Assembly: GCA_019114205.1 (NCBI GenBank)
Contig: DXFY01000012.1
Span: 1-37,864, forward strand
DNA: 37,864 nucleotides
Reading direction: 5' to 3'
From: Candidatus Tidjanibacter gallistercoris
Lineage (GTDB): Bacteria > Bacteroidota > Bacteroidia > Bacteroidales > Rikenellaceae
Shown piece after piece: positions 10,030-17,331 of this stretch (its first letter is position 1; the number at the start of each line of letters is the position of its first letter). Made by a program: the position numbers and the translations under genes. The notes below the pieces were generated by a model. The model had not been told where the DNA came from. It was given only the letters and a program-made list of their open reading frames with translations, and made no database searches.

Positions 10030-10344
10030 ATGCCGAACACAAAGACAAACAAGAAACGTGTGGTTGTCAAACTGCAGAACATGCCCGAAGAACTTCAGGA
10101 AGCGGTAAGAAAACAATACCCGACCGGTTTTACAGACCACATGATGCGGATAGACAAGGGGCCTGGCGATTTCTTCTATGCCGTGGTGTTTGAAACGGAG
10201 GACACGAATTACCTCGTCAAGATAGACGTCAATGTGGACGGGCAGATAGAAGAAGACGACGAAAAGGATTATTACAACGACGACATAAAAGGAGCGGACG
10301 AACTCGCCGATTCCCCCGACGAAGAGACCGACGACGAAGATTAA
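10030..10344 (+). CDS. Conserved small acidic protein of unknown function
   Basis: 104 residues, not assigned to a named family. The N-terminus is basic (PNTKTNKKRVVVKLQNMPEE). The middle is a compact alpha/beta-looking unit (TGFTDHMMRIDKGPGDFFYAVVFETEDTNYLVKIDVNVDG). The last about 30 residues are almost all Asp/Glu and probably disordered. There is no signal peptide or membrane segment, so it should be cytoplasmic. Start at 10030 is preferred over 9949, which would add 27 hydrophobic residues spanning the promoter. The YjdI-like gene follows 64 bp downstream on the same strand and may be cotranscribed. Confidence 0.75.
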   Translation: MPNTKTNKKRVVVKLQNMPEELQEAVRKQYPTGFTDHMMRIDKGPGDFFYAVVFETEDTNYLVKIDVNVDGQIEEDDEKDYYNDDIKGADELADSPDEETDDED

Positions 10345-10408
10345 CGGAACGCCCGATTGCGGAAGGGCCCCATAAACGATACGAAAACCGACACGAATAC
10401 TGAAACTG

Positions 10409-10636
10409 ATGGAAGCGAATCACAAACATTACGACAACGGAGAAATAACGGTACACTGGAAACCGGAACTTTGCTGGCATGCAGCCGAATGCGTATCCCG
10501 TCTTCCCGCGGTATTCGATGTAAAGAAACGTCCGTGGGTGGATGTACAGGGGGCTACTACCGAAGAAATCATCCGCGTGGTGGAATTGTGTCCCAGCGGC
10601 GCACTCTCCTGGTCGAAGACCGGTGACGGCAGGTGA
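10409..10636 (+). CDS. YjdI-like divergent 4Fe-4S mono-cluster protein
   Basis: 75 residues. It fits the small Fer4_19 type (as in E. coli YjdI): CWHAAEC gives Cys22 and Cys28, then VFDVKKRPWVDV, then Cys61 in ELCPSGALSW. Three cysteines plus a nearby histidine are what this family shows in place of the usual four-cysteine ferredoxin set. The predicted role is a one-cluster electron carrier or Fe-S accessory protein; the partner is unknown. It may be cotranscribed with the acidic protein upstream. A bidirectional terminator follows at 10655-10688, before convergent PPi-PFK. Confidence 0.85.
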   Translation: MEANHKHYDNGEITVHWKPELCWHAAECVSRLPAVFDVKKRPWVDVQGATTEEIIRVVELCPSGALSWSKTGDGR

Positions 10637-10654
10637 CGCTGCGGGCAGGATATG

Positions 10655-10688
10655 AAAAAGGCAGGCTTCGAACAGCGCCTGCCTTTTT
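10655..10688. terminator. Bidirectional terminator, Fe-S protein / PPi-PFK
   Basis: AAAAAGGCAGGC (10655-10666) and GCCTGCCTTTTT (10677-10688) form a 12-bp perfect stem with a 10-base loop. A-run on one side and T-run on the other serve both convergent genes. Confidence 0.9.
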
Positions 10689-10708
10689 TGCGTCCGTATC
10701 CCCGGCCG

Positions 10709-11950
10709 TCACGGTCGTTCCCAGTCGAGAATACGGTACAGGTCGTAATTTTCGGGGTCGGGCACGTAGCGGCGGGCCGCATCGTAATCGGCCGGGCCTA
10801 TATACGAAAGCAGGTTGTCGATAACGTACCGGCACCTGTCGGACCCGATATCCACCGTCCGGGGCGGGATTTTGCCCGTCGCCGGGTCCTGAATATCGCG
10901 CAGGTAAAGCTGCCCTATCCGTCCCGTCCGGTCGGTGCATACCATGCAGCCCGTCTTTCCCTCGGAGTAAAGCTTGTAGACGCCCGCACCGAGCGTCGAA
11001 CAGTATTCGAGGTCGAATGCCGTGGGAGTCTGACACCGCATTTCGTAGCCGAGTTCCACGGGCCGCGGCCGTACCCTCAGGTTGATTCTGGAGAGTTTGT
11101 CGTCTATCAACGTACAGAAAACGTGCGCCTTAGACACTTTCCAGAGTTCCGGATGTCCATGGTCGTCATAGGAGAAACATACGCCGGCCGCGGCTATCTC
11201 GTCGGGACGGAGTTCGTGGAACACGCCTTCGGATATCATCGCCGTACCGTAGTTCATGCCCATCAGACGGCGTTTCACCATCGAGGAAACCACTAACCGG
11301 AGAATTTTGTCCACGGTGATTTCCGTCCTGTCGAACATTTCGGGTATCACAATCATCGGCAGGTGCGCGGCCGTACCGATACCGAAAGCGAGGTGGCCCG
11401 CCGAACGCCCCATGGCCGTTATGACGAACCAGTTGCCGCTGGTACGCGCATCGGAATAAACCGTGCGGGCAATCACCGCCCCCTTGTCCTTGGCGGACTC
11501 GTAACCGAAAGTCGGCATGCCGTCCGGCAGAGGCAGGTCGTTGTCGATGGTTTTCGGCACGTGGATGTTTGCGATGGGGTAACGCTTCTCCTCAAGGAAC
11601 CGCGCTATCCGGTTGGCCGTGGAAGCCGTATCGTCGCCGCCGATTGTCACCAACAGCCTGATGTCGTTGTCGATGAAGAAATTAAGATTGAATCGCTGCT
11701 GGAAATCGTCATCGCTCGGCCTGTAACGGCTCATTTGCAGATACGAACCTCCACGGGCGAATATCTCGTCCGCCAGACCGTAATCGATGTCCAGCATTCT
11801 GGGCTCTCTGGAAAACAATCCCCTGTAACCGTCGTGAAGCCCTATCACACGAAAACCGTGCGTCAGGAACGTTTTTGCCACGCTGGCGATGACGGTATTC
11901 ATTCCCGGTGCAGGTCCGCCGCCTGCGAGGATGGCTATGGCATTTCTCAT
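10709..11950 (-). CDS. pfp: Pyrophosphate-dependent 6-phosphofructokinase
   Basis: 413 residues. It phosphorylates fructose 6-phosphate, reversibly, with pyrophosphate instead of ATP. GGGPAPGMN (10-18) is the N-terminal phosphate-binding turn. GGDD (104-107) carries the Asp that marks PPi use where ATP enzymes have GGDG. PKTIDND (132-138) holds the catalytic aspartates, and MGRSAGHLA binds sugar phosphate. It follows the thioesterase by 83 bp on the same strand with no terminator or -7 element visible between, so it is probably the last gene of the fprA operon. Phosphoryl donor is inferred from the GGDD motif. Confidence 0.93.
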   Translation of the reverse strand: MRNAIAILAGGGPAPGMNTVIASVAKTFLTHGFRVIGLHDGYRGLFSREPRMLDIDYGLADEIFARGGSYLQMSRYRPSDDDFQQRFNLNFFIDNDIRLLVTIGGDDTASTANRIARFLEEKRYPIANIHVPKTIDNDLPLPDGMPTFGYESAKDKGAVIARTVYSDARTSGNWFVITAMGRSAGHLAFGIGTAAHLPMIVIPEMFDRTEITVDKILRLVVSSMVKRRLMGMNYGTAMISEGVFHELRPDEIAAAGVCFSYDDHGHPELWKVSKAHVFCTLIDDKLSRINLRVRPRPVELGYEMRCQTPTAFDLEYCSTLGAGVYKLYSEGKTGCMVCTDRTGRIGQLYLRDIQDPATGKIPPRTVDIGSDRCRYVIDNLLSYIGPADYDAARRYVPDPENYDLYRILDWERP

Positions 11951-12033
11951 TTCGAGTTTCTGTTTTTTATTTCAGTTCATCGGGTCGCTGTCGGCCGGGG
12001 GAGACATGCCCGTATCCGGCCGCAGCATACGGC

Positions 12034-12405
12034 CTACAGTTTCGACAGGAATTTCGTCCGGTCCACGATGTAACGCACATGGGTTCCTTCGCCTATCAGC
12101 ACCCCGCCGTCGAAAGCAACGACACGGAAAGTCAGCCGCCGTCCTTCCGCCTCGACGAGTTCCGCCAGGGCCGTCACGACGGCTCCGGGCCCCGAAGGAC
12201 GCACATGCGTGGTGTTCATGGAAGCTCCCACTGTGGTACTCCCTTCGGGCAGTTCCGCGGCGACGGCCAGCATGGCGGCATGCTCCATCAGCGCCACCAT
12301 GGCCGGCGTTGCGAAGACGTCCATGTCGCCCGACCCCATCGCCGATGCGGTGTTGCCGGCCCCGACCGTCGTCTTCGCTTCGTATTTCAAGCCTATCTCC
12401 AACAT
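12034..12405 (-). CDS. FlK-like hot-dog acyl-CoA thioesterase
   Basis: 123 residues, one hot-dog domain. Thr33, Glu41 and His67 keep exactly the spacing of the Thr42/Glu50/His76 catalytic set of fluoroacetyl-CoA thioesterase FlK (8 and 26 residues apart), and the context fits: DMDVFATPAMVALMEHAAM and TTHVRPSGPG. The substrate is unlikely to be fluoroacetyl-CoA in a gut anaerobe; a short acyl-CoA clean-up role is inferred. The gene starts 5 bp after the fprA stop, so the two are almost certainly translated from one message. Confidence 0.85.
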   Translation of the reverse strand: MLEIGLKYEAKTTVGAGNTASAMGSGDMDVFATPAMVALMEHAAMLAVAAELPEGSTTVGASMNTTHVRPSGPGAVVTALAELVEAEGRRLTFRVVAFDGGVLIGEGTHVRYIVDRTKFLSKL

Positions 12406-12410
12406 GACCG

Positions 12411-13616
12411 CTACCTGTTTCTGTCCGCCTTAATCCGTTCCGCCATGGCATCAGCCAGCGGTTCGAACAGCGCAAGGTTCGCCGGCGTGGCAGTCCCCGT
12501 CACTTCCACCGGTTCGCACACCAGTTCCCAGCCGCTCGCCTCGGCGAATTTCCGGAGCGCACGCACGCCGCCGCCGCTGAAGCTGCCGCTGCCGAAAATC
12601 GCAAGTTCGCGGTTCTTGAGTCCGTAATGCAGCATGGAACTGCACAGAAGCTCCATGAGAGGGAACATGTCCGCATTATAGGCACAGCTTCCGAGCATCA
12701 CGTAACGACACCGCCATATCTCGCTGATAAGGTAGGAAAGGTGCGTTTTCGATACGTCGTACACCTTGATTCCCGTAATGCCCCGTTCGGCCATGCGGTC
12801 TGCGATATGGTTGGCCATGTGTGCCGTATTGTTGTACATGGAAGCATAGATGATGACGACGGCATCGTCCGCCTCGCAGCGACTCCACTTGTCGTACAGC
12901 GCGATGACCTCGCCCGCCTGACGCGTCCATACCGGCCCGTGAAGCGGGCACAGCGTTTTCACATCGAGCGACGAAAGTTTCGCCAGGGCCTTCTGTACCA
13001 TCCCGCCGTACTTACCGACTATATTGGAATAGTAGCGCCGCATCTCTTCCTCGTATTCGGCCAGGTCGGTGAGCGCATCGGTCATGGCGCCGTCCGTAGC
13101 ACCGAACGTTCCGAACGCATCGGCCGAAAACAGCATCTTTTCGGTCGATTCGTAGGTCATCATGGTCTCCGGCCAGTGTACCCACGGCGTCATGTAGAAA
13201 TGAAGCGTATGCCTGCCCAGCGACAGCGAATCGCCGTCCTTCACTTCGAGGAACCGCTCTCCCAGGTCGCCCACGTAACCGGCGAGTATCCTGCGGGTCA
13301 TGGCGTTGCCGATGAGCTTCACGGACGGATAGCGTTTCAGCACGGTACCTATCTCGCCCGAATGGTCCGGCTCCATGTGGTTCACCACCAGATAGTCGAG
13401 GTCACGGTCGCCCAGTATCTCGCCGATACGGTCGAGGTAAGCCCCTTCGCTGCCGAACTCCACCGTATCCAGCAATGCGCATTTGTCGTCGCGTATGAGG
13501 TAGGAATTGTACGACACGCCGTAAGGTATGGGCCATATGTTCTCGAACAAAGCCGTCCGCCGGTCATTGACGCCTATCAGATAGATTCCTTCGGCAATAC
13601 TAACATTTGTTTGCAT
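12411..13616 (-). CDS. fprA: FprA-type flavodiiron protein
   Basis: 401 residues. It reduces O2 to water (or NO to N2O) in anaerobes. The N-terminal metallo-beta-lactamase domain (1-245) holds the di-iron ligands: His80, Glu82, Asp84, His85 (NHMEPDH), His148 (PWVHWPE), Asp166 (LFSADAFG) and His226 (LCPLHGPVW). The flavodoxin domain (about 253-400) has the FMN phosphate loop YASMYNNT and a second loop at GSCAYNADMF. There is no rubredoxin domain, so an external electron donor is needed. It is the first gene of an operon with the FlK-like thioesterase and probably pfp. Its promoter (13671-13678) is interlocked with that of the divergent DUF4294 gene. Confidence 0.95.
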   Translation of the reverse strand: MQTNVSIAEGIYLIGVNDRRTALFENIWPIPYGVSYNSYLIRDDKCALLDTVEFGSEGAYLDRIGEILGDRDLDYLVVNHMEPDHSGEIGTVLKRYPSVKLIGNAMTRRILAGYVGDLGERFLEVKDGDSLSLGRHTLHFYMTPWVHWPETMMTYESTEKMLFSADAFGTFGATDGAMTDALTDLAEYEEEMRRYYSNIVGKYGGMVQKALAKLSSLDVKTLCPLHGPVWTRQAGEVIALYDKWSRCEADDAVVIIYASMYNNTAHMANHIADRMAERGITGIKVYDVSKTHLSYLISEIWRCRYVMLGSCAYNADMFPLMELLCSSMLHYGLKNRELAIFGSGSFSGGGVRALRKFAEASGWELVCEPVEVTGTATPANLALFEPLADAMAERIKADRNR

Positions 13617-13658
13617 ACGTTATTTGTTTTAAGAATATCTAACATCGGTATAAACTGT

Positions 13659-13666
13659 TACCTTTG
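13659..13666 (+). promoter_or_regulatory. -7 element for the DUF4294 gene
   Basis: TACCTTTG, a full TAnnTTTG match, 22 bp before the ATG at 13689. It lies four bases from the opposite-strand -7 element of fprA. No clear -33 box. Confidence 0.6.
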
Positions 13667-13670
13667 TGTA

Positions 13671-13678
13671 CAAAGATA
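13671..13678 (-). promoter_or_regulatory. fprA: -7 element for fprA
   Basis: Minus-strand TATCTTTG, a full match, with TTTC (13697-13700, 3 of 4) 18 bp upstream. The predicted fprA leader is about 45 nt. It overlaps the start region of the divergent DUF4294 transcript. Confidence 0.6.
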
Positions 13679-13688
13679 AGGCTTTTCG

Positions 13689-14282
13689 ATGAGACCGAAA
13701 TACATATTTGTAATTATACTCGCCGCCGCTGCCGGGACACTGTACGGACAGCATCCCAACCCGTATCGGTTCCGCGGCGGAAGGTATAACGGTTTCGAAA
13801 TCGACCGGGGCGATACGGTCATCCGCGTTGCGGTGGACCCGCTTTACGTATTTGCGCCGCCGAAGAACACGAAACAGTACGAAAAGCTCGTTCGGAACGT
13901 AAAGAAAGTTTACCCTTATGCCGTCGAAGCACGGCAGTATATGAGAACGCTGGAAGCGGAACTCGACCGAATCGAATCGCCGCGGGAACGGGAAAAGTTC
14001 ATCGCCTCGATGGAAAGGGAAATCGTATTGAAATACACCCCCATCCTCGAAAGGATGACCTACACGCAGGGAAAAATCCTCATCAAGCTCATCGACAGGG
14101 AGACCGCCCGTACGCCCTACCAGTTGCTCCGCGATTTCAGGGGGCGTTTCACGGCGGGATTCTACAATGCCATTGCAAAAATCTTCAAGGCCGACCTCAA
14201 ACAGCATTACGACCCGTCCAAAGGGGGCGAGGATGCTCTGATAGAACAAATCGTGACCCTAATCGAAGCAGGGCTGCTGTAA
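13689..14282 (+). CDS. DUF4294 secreted protein
   Basis: 197 residues of the Bacteroidota DUF4294 family, function unknown. The N-terminus (MRPKYIFVIILAAAAGTLYG, then Q) is a signal peptide. The mature part has a conserved basic/aromatic start (VFAPPKNTKQYEKLVRNVKKVYPYA), a long charged helix (RTLEAELDRIESPREREKF) and KYTPILERMTYTQGKILIKLIDRET, the best-conserved block of the family. Predicted periplasmic and largely helical. It is transcribed alone and is bounded by the interlocked promoter and by a 19-bp hairpin at 14301-14346. Confidence 0.85.
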   Translation: MRPKYIFVIILAAAAGTLYGQHPNPYRFRGGRYNGFEIDRGDTVIRVAVDPLYVFAPPKNTKQYEKLVRNVKKVYPYAVEARQYMRTLEAELDRIESPREREKFIASMEREIVLKYTPILERMTYTQGKILIKLIDRETARTPYQLLRDFRGRFTAGFYNAIAKIFKADLKQHYDPSKGGEDALIEQIVTLIEAGLL

Positions 14283-14300
14283 TTTGTCAGCACGGCGGAA

Positions 14301-14346
14301 ACAGGAGAGCGGAGGAACTTGCAATGCAGTTCCTCCGCTCTCCTGT
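14301..14346. terminator. Perfect 19-bp hairpin between convergent genes
   Basis: The 19 bases at 14301-14319 (starting ACAGGAGAGC) pair without mismatch with 14328-14346 (ending GCTCTCCTGT), around an 8-base loop TGCAATGC. No T-run follows on either strand. Position between convergent genes argues for a bidirectional terminator or 3'-end processing and stabilising element. Confidence 0.7.
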
Positions 14347-14375
14347 CATTTCGTCGCCGCGGGCATACGGCCGCT

Positions 14376-14687
14376 TCAATCGCAGCCCTTTTCCTGCCGC
14401 CGGGCGGCTTTCCGGGCACGACGACGGCGCAATCCTGAGGCAATACTGTTCATGATACCCGCGTACAGTCCTTTACCCATATAGCGCGCCACGCTCTGTA
14501 CGGTATCCAGAATACTGAATCCATAACTAATCGCATCGCGCCAAGAGAACATTTCGAGCGCTTCCCGATACTCGTCGCGCACATCGGCTTCCATTCGGCG
14601 TATCGCACGGTTCACCTTTCTTCTCGCTGCCTGAAGCTCCCTGAGCGAGCCCAACCGGGCCAGCTGGCTGTCCTCAATCCTCTTCAT
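14376..14687 (-). CDS. Small basic protein of unknown function, third gene of envelope operon
   Basis: 103 residues, not recognised. It has an N-terminal charged helix (RELQAARRKVNRAIRRMEAD), a middle amphipathic to weakly hydrophobic part (SYGFSILDTVQSVARYMGKGLYAGIMNSIASG) and a very basic tail (RRRRARKAARRQEKG). The start at 14687 overlaps the stop of the holin-family gene by 14 bp, which suggests translational coupling and fixes the start. It probably attaches to the membrane together with its operon partners; that is inference. Confidence 0.7.
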   Translation of the reverse strand: MKRIEDSQLARLGSLRELQAARRKVNRAIRRMEADVRDEYREALEMFSWRDAISYGFSILDTVQSVARYMGKGLYAGIMNSIASGLRRRRARKAARRQEKGCD

Positions 14688-15033
14688 CGTCTTCCTCCGC
14701 CTCGTTAAAATTAGTCCCGAAAAACATCCGGCTGAACGTTCGCACCATTCCGCCGGTGAAGAGCCTGCTGCGGAACATGTAAAAGAACAACGCAGCAATC
14801 AGATAGAAACCGCCGACGATAACGAATGCCCATATCACCGAGTTTATCCAGAGGGCAACGGCAGCCACCAGCGCACCCGTAAGCGTCACCAGAGCCAAAA
14901 GCAGCATCAGCAAGAATGCGGTCAGCGATATGGCCCGGCTGCAGAAAACCGCCAGGTTTTCCACCATATTGAGCTTGAACCTCTTGATGCGCAGGTCGAT
15001 GTAGTATTTGATATCCTGAAAAAGTTCTTCCAT
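14674..15033 (-). CDS. Phage-holin-3_6 / DUF1469-type membrane protein
   Basis: 119 residues. N-terminal amphipathic helix (EELFQDIKYYIDLRIKRFKL), two strongly hydrophobic hairpin segments (about 32-60 and 65-87), then a cytoplasmic tail ending in acidic residues (EAEEDDEED). This matches the small Holin_3_6 membrane proteins that accompany YtxH proteins in many bacteria; despite the family name it is not evidence of a phage. ATG 15033 is chosen; an in-frame ATG at 15048 would add five residues. It lies between the YtxH gene (22 bp gap) and the small basic protein (overlap). Confidence 0.8.
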   Translation of the reverse strand: MEELFQDIKYYIDLRIKRFKLNMVENLAVFCSRAISLTAFLLMLLLALVTLTGALVAAVALWINSVIWAFVIVGGFYLIAALFFYMFRSRLFTGGMVRTFSRMFFGTNFNEAEEDDEED

Positions 15034-15055
15034 CGTCCCGTGTGTCATGCGTACG

Positions 15056-15355
15056 CTATTCTTTCCTGCCGTTCGCGCATTCGCATAAATCCGCCTTTGC
15101 ACCCGCCATTTCGTTATCGACGTGTTCGTGTGCCTGAGAAACTCCCTGCTGCACCTGCCGGACACCGCGGCTCATCGCGTTCTTGGCTTTCTCCGCGGCT
15201 CGCTCCACGAACTCGCCGGCCTGCCCCATCTCTTCGTTCACGAATTCGCGCACCTGTTTGCGCGTCTTTTTCCCGCTCTGGGGTGCGTACAGAAGCGCCG
15301 TCACACCGCCTGCAATGGCGCCGATAAGAAATGCTGCTACATTAGAACCCTTCAT
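15056..15355 (-). CDS. YtxH-domain protein
   Basis: 99 residues. The start MKGSNVAAFLIGAIAGGVTALLYAPQSGKK-type region is the YtxH signature: one glycine-rich membrane helix closing in LYAP and then a basic turn. The rest is a charged amphipathic helix (EFVNEEMGQAGEFVERAAEKAKNAMSRG) like those of general-stress proteins. ATG 15355 is chosen over 15385 because family members begin at this point. It is first in a three-gene operon with a holin-family protein and a small basic protein, a set usually tied to envelope or general stress. No -7 element is visible in the 54 bp upstream, so it may be read with ohr. Confidence 0.82.
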   Translation of the reverse strand: MKGSNVAAFLIGAIAGGVTALLYAPQSGKKTRKQVREFVNEEMGQAGEFVERAAEKAKNAMSRGVRQVQQGVSQAHEHVDNEMAGAKADLCECANGRKE

Positions 15356-15409
15356 AACTTTCGATTTTATTTGGTTAAACATCATGGTTCGCCCGACATC
15401 CGCTGGGCC

Positions 15410-15838
15410 TCAGTTCCGCACCTTGTGGTGCAACCGGACCTCGATGTTGCCTCGCACCGCTTTTGAATAGGGACAGAACCCGTGTGCGGCCTCCATCAGC
15501 TCTGCGGCCTGTTCCTCGGTAATCCCAGCCGGAAACGTGCCCGTGATATCCGCCTGAAGACGAAATCCGCCGTCGGTGGGGTCTTTCCCGATACCTACCT
15601 CCACGGTGATTTCCGCATCGTCGACATCGAGTCTCCTGCGCCGTGCCAGCAGCGTCATCGCCGAATCGAAACAGGCAGCGTATCCTGCCGCAAACAACTG
15701 TTCGGGATTGCTGTATCCGCTCTCGCCTCCCATCTCCTTCGGAGTGCGGAGTTCGAGGTCTATGATGCCGTCCGAAGAGGCGACATGTCCGTTGCGTCCG
15801 CCCCTGGTCGTCGCGCGGGCCGTATATAATATTTCCAT
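15410..15838 (-). CDS. ohr: Ohr/OsmC-family organic hydroperoxide reductase
   Basis: 142 residues, typical Ohr length. The redox cysteines are Cys56 (AAGYAACFDSA) and Cys122 (HGFCPYSKA). The N-terminal TARATTRGGRNGHVASSDG is the conserved Ohr beta-hairpin including the active-site arginine region. It detoxifies organic hydroperoxides using a dithiol reductant. YtxH follows 54 bp downstream on the same strand, with no terminator seen between, so they may be cotranscribed. No OhrR-type regulator is adjacent and no TAnnTTTG element was found upstream. Confidence 0.92.
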   Translation of the reverse strand: MEILYTARATTRGGRNGHVASSDGIIDLELRTPKEMGGESGYSNPEQLFAAGYAACFDSAMTLLARRRRLDVDDAEITVEVGIGKDPTDGGFRLQADITGTFPAGITEEQAAELMEAAHGFCPYSKAVRGNIEVRLHHKVRN

Positions 15839-16185
15839 AAATGCTTATGTTATCACACTGCCGGACCATATCGTCCTGCCCTAACTTTATAAGCAATATC
15901 CTTGCCATACCTTCTTCGTGCCGGCGATAACATGCCCGCAGGGTTGTCTGCGTCCGTCTGCTCCCGCGCGGGAATACCCTTGCGTCCGCTTCGGGCCGCA
16001 TGTCCTTGCCGCACCGAAACGGGCCCGGCAATGCACTGCGCCGTCCGCCGCACATGCTGCCGGCATAACGAAAACGGAGGGCCGAACCGTTCCGACCCTC
16101 CGAAAACGACGTCATTTCCGTCTCCGGCATCCGCACCCCGCAACACGGGATACCGCCCCCGCCGCTCCGGCTGGTGGATGCCCGG
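15839..16185. other. 347-bp gap between ohr and arcC
   Basis: No convincing gene on either strand. It contains the arcC terminator hairpin (16075-16102). The ohr promoter should lie here, but I found no TAnnTTTG match. Confidence 0.5.
16075..16102 (-). terminator. arcC: Terminator after arcC
   Basis: CGGAGGG pairs with CCCTCCG, with a partly paired interior (CGAAC/GTTCC), flanked by AAAA on both sides. It lies about 85 bp past the arcC stop; minus-strand read-out ends in TTTT. Confidence 0.65.
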
Positions 16186-17124
16186 TTACGGTACGATACG
16201 CGTTCCGCCGCCGGGAACGCCCAACTGCGTGGCATCGGTTATCACGCACTCCTTTCCTCCGTTGCGCACGAAGTAGAGCGCGGCCCGCACCTTGGGCAAC
16301 ATGGAACCCTCCGAGAATTGTTTCTCTTCGATATAACGTTCCGCTTCGGCTACGGTCATGGTATCGAGCGCCCGTTCGTCGGGCTTGCGGAAATTGACAT
16401 ATACTTTCGGAACATCCGTCAGAATGTAGAACTCGTCGGCACCTATGCGTACCGCGGTCAGGGCCGATGCCAAATCCTTGTCGATAACGGCTTCCACTCC
16501 GACGAGCCGGTCTCCCTCCCGGTACACGGGTATCCCGCCGCCGCCGGCCGTGATGACGATGTTGCCTTCGTCGGCAAGGCGTTTCACGATATCGACGTTG
16601 ATTATTTCGAGCGGCACGGGCGATGCGACGACCTTGCGCCAACCGTTTCCTTTCGGGTCTTCACGGAAAATGGAACCGTCGGCAGCCGACATCCGCTCCG
16701 CATCTTCTTTCGAATAATACGGGCCGATGGGTTTGGTGGGATTTGCGAACCGTTCGTCGTTGCGGTCCACCACCACTTCCGTAACCATCGTGACGACATT
16801 GCGGCGGAGTGCCCGCGCAGCCAGTTCGTTGCGCAGCGTGCGCTCAATCATGTATCCTATCGAACCCTGCGTTTCGGCCACGCAGAAATCCATCGGCATG
16901 ACCTGAAGACCGTACACCTGACGGCCCGCATCGTGCTGCAACATCACGTTGCCGACCTGAGGCCCGTTGCCGTGCCCTATGACGAGGTTGTAATTCCGGG
17001 AAACGAGCTGCAACAGGGAGTTGCAGGTATCTTGTACGTTCCGTAACTGTTCGGCGTAAGTACCTTTCTGTCCGCTCCGCAGAAGGGCATTCCCACCCAG
17101 TGCGACTACTGCGAGTTTTGTCAT
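16186..17124 (-). CDS. arcC: Carbamate kinase
   Basis: 312 residues. It makes ATP from carbamoyl phosphate and ADP (or the reverse). VVALGGNALL at the start, GHGNGPQVGN, and VITAGGGGIPVYRE are the phosphate-binding glycine loops of the amino-acid-kinase fold; the length matches ArcC. No arginine deiminase, ornithine carbamoyltransferase or antiporter gene is nearby, so it is an orphan and might serve another carbamoyl-phosphate source such as purine or citrulline breakdown. It is a single-gene unit with the best promoter in the window (17185-17215). Confidence 0.93.
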   Translation of the reverse strand: MTKLAVVALGGNALLRSGQKGTYAEQLRNVQDTCNSLLQLVSRNYNLVIGHGNGPQVGNVMLQHDAGRQVYGLQVMPMDFCVAETQGSIGYMIERTLRNELAARALRRNVVTMVTEVVVDRNDERFANPTKPIGPYYSKEDAERMSAADGSIFREDPKGNGWRKVVASPVPLEIINVDIVKRLADEGNIVITAGGGGIPVYREGDRLVGVEAVIDKDLASALTAVRIGADEFYILTDVPKVYVNFRKPDERALDTMTVAEAERYIEEKQFSEGSMLPKVRAALYFVRNGGKECVITDATQLGVPGGGTRIVP

Positions 17125-17184
17125 GTTTCTTTAAGGTATTTCTTTAAACGTTAGGCCGAAGGCTTACTGGGCCTCCGGCGCGCA

Positions 17185-17215
17185 CAAAAGTAAGCAAAAT
17201 GGAATGAAAAACAAA
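17185..17215 (-). promoter_or_regulatory. arcC: Canonical arcC promoter
   Basis: Minus-strand TTTG (17212-17215), 19-bp spacer, TACTTTTG (17185-17192): both boxes match the Bacteroidota consensus. Implied leader about 55 nt. Confidence 0.75.
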
Positions 17216-17331
17216 TTCACCGTTACATTCCGTTACCGTTTCTCCGCAAAAACCTCCGAATCGCAGCCCAAACCGCTCCTTGCGGACGCCCCGCATGTTC
17301 CGCAGTCCCGTCCCGGCCGCACCGCGTACAC

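Noticed and set aside
14674-15033. Prophage lysis gene
   Set aside because: The holin-family name reflects the small Holin_3_6 membrane fold; no phage structural, integrase or lysozyme genes are near, and the YtxH partner indicates a stress operon.
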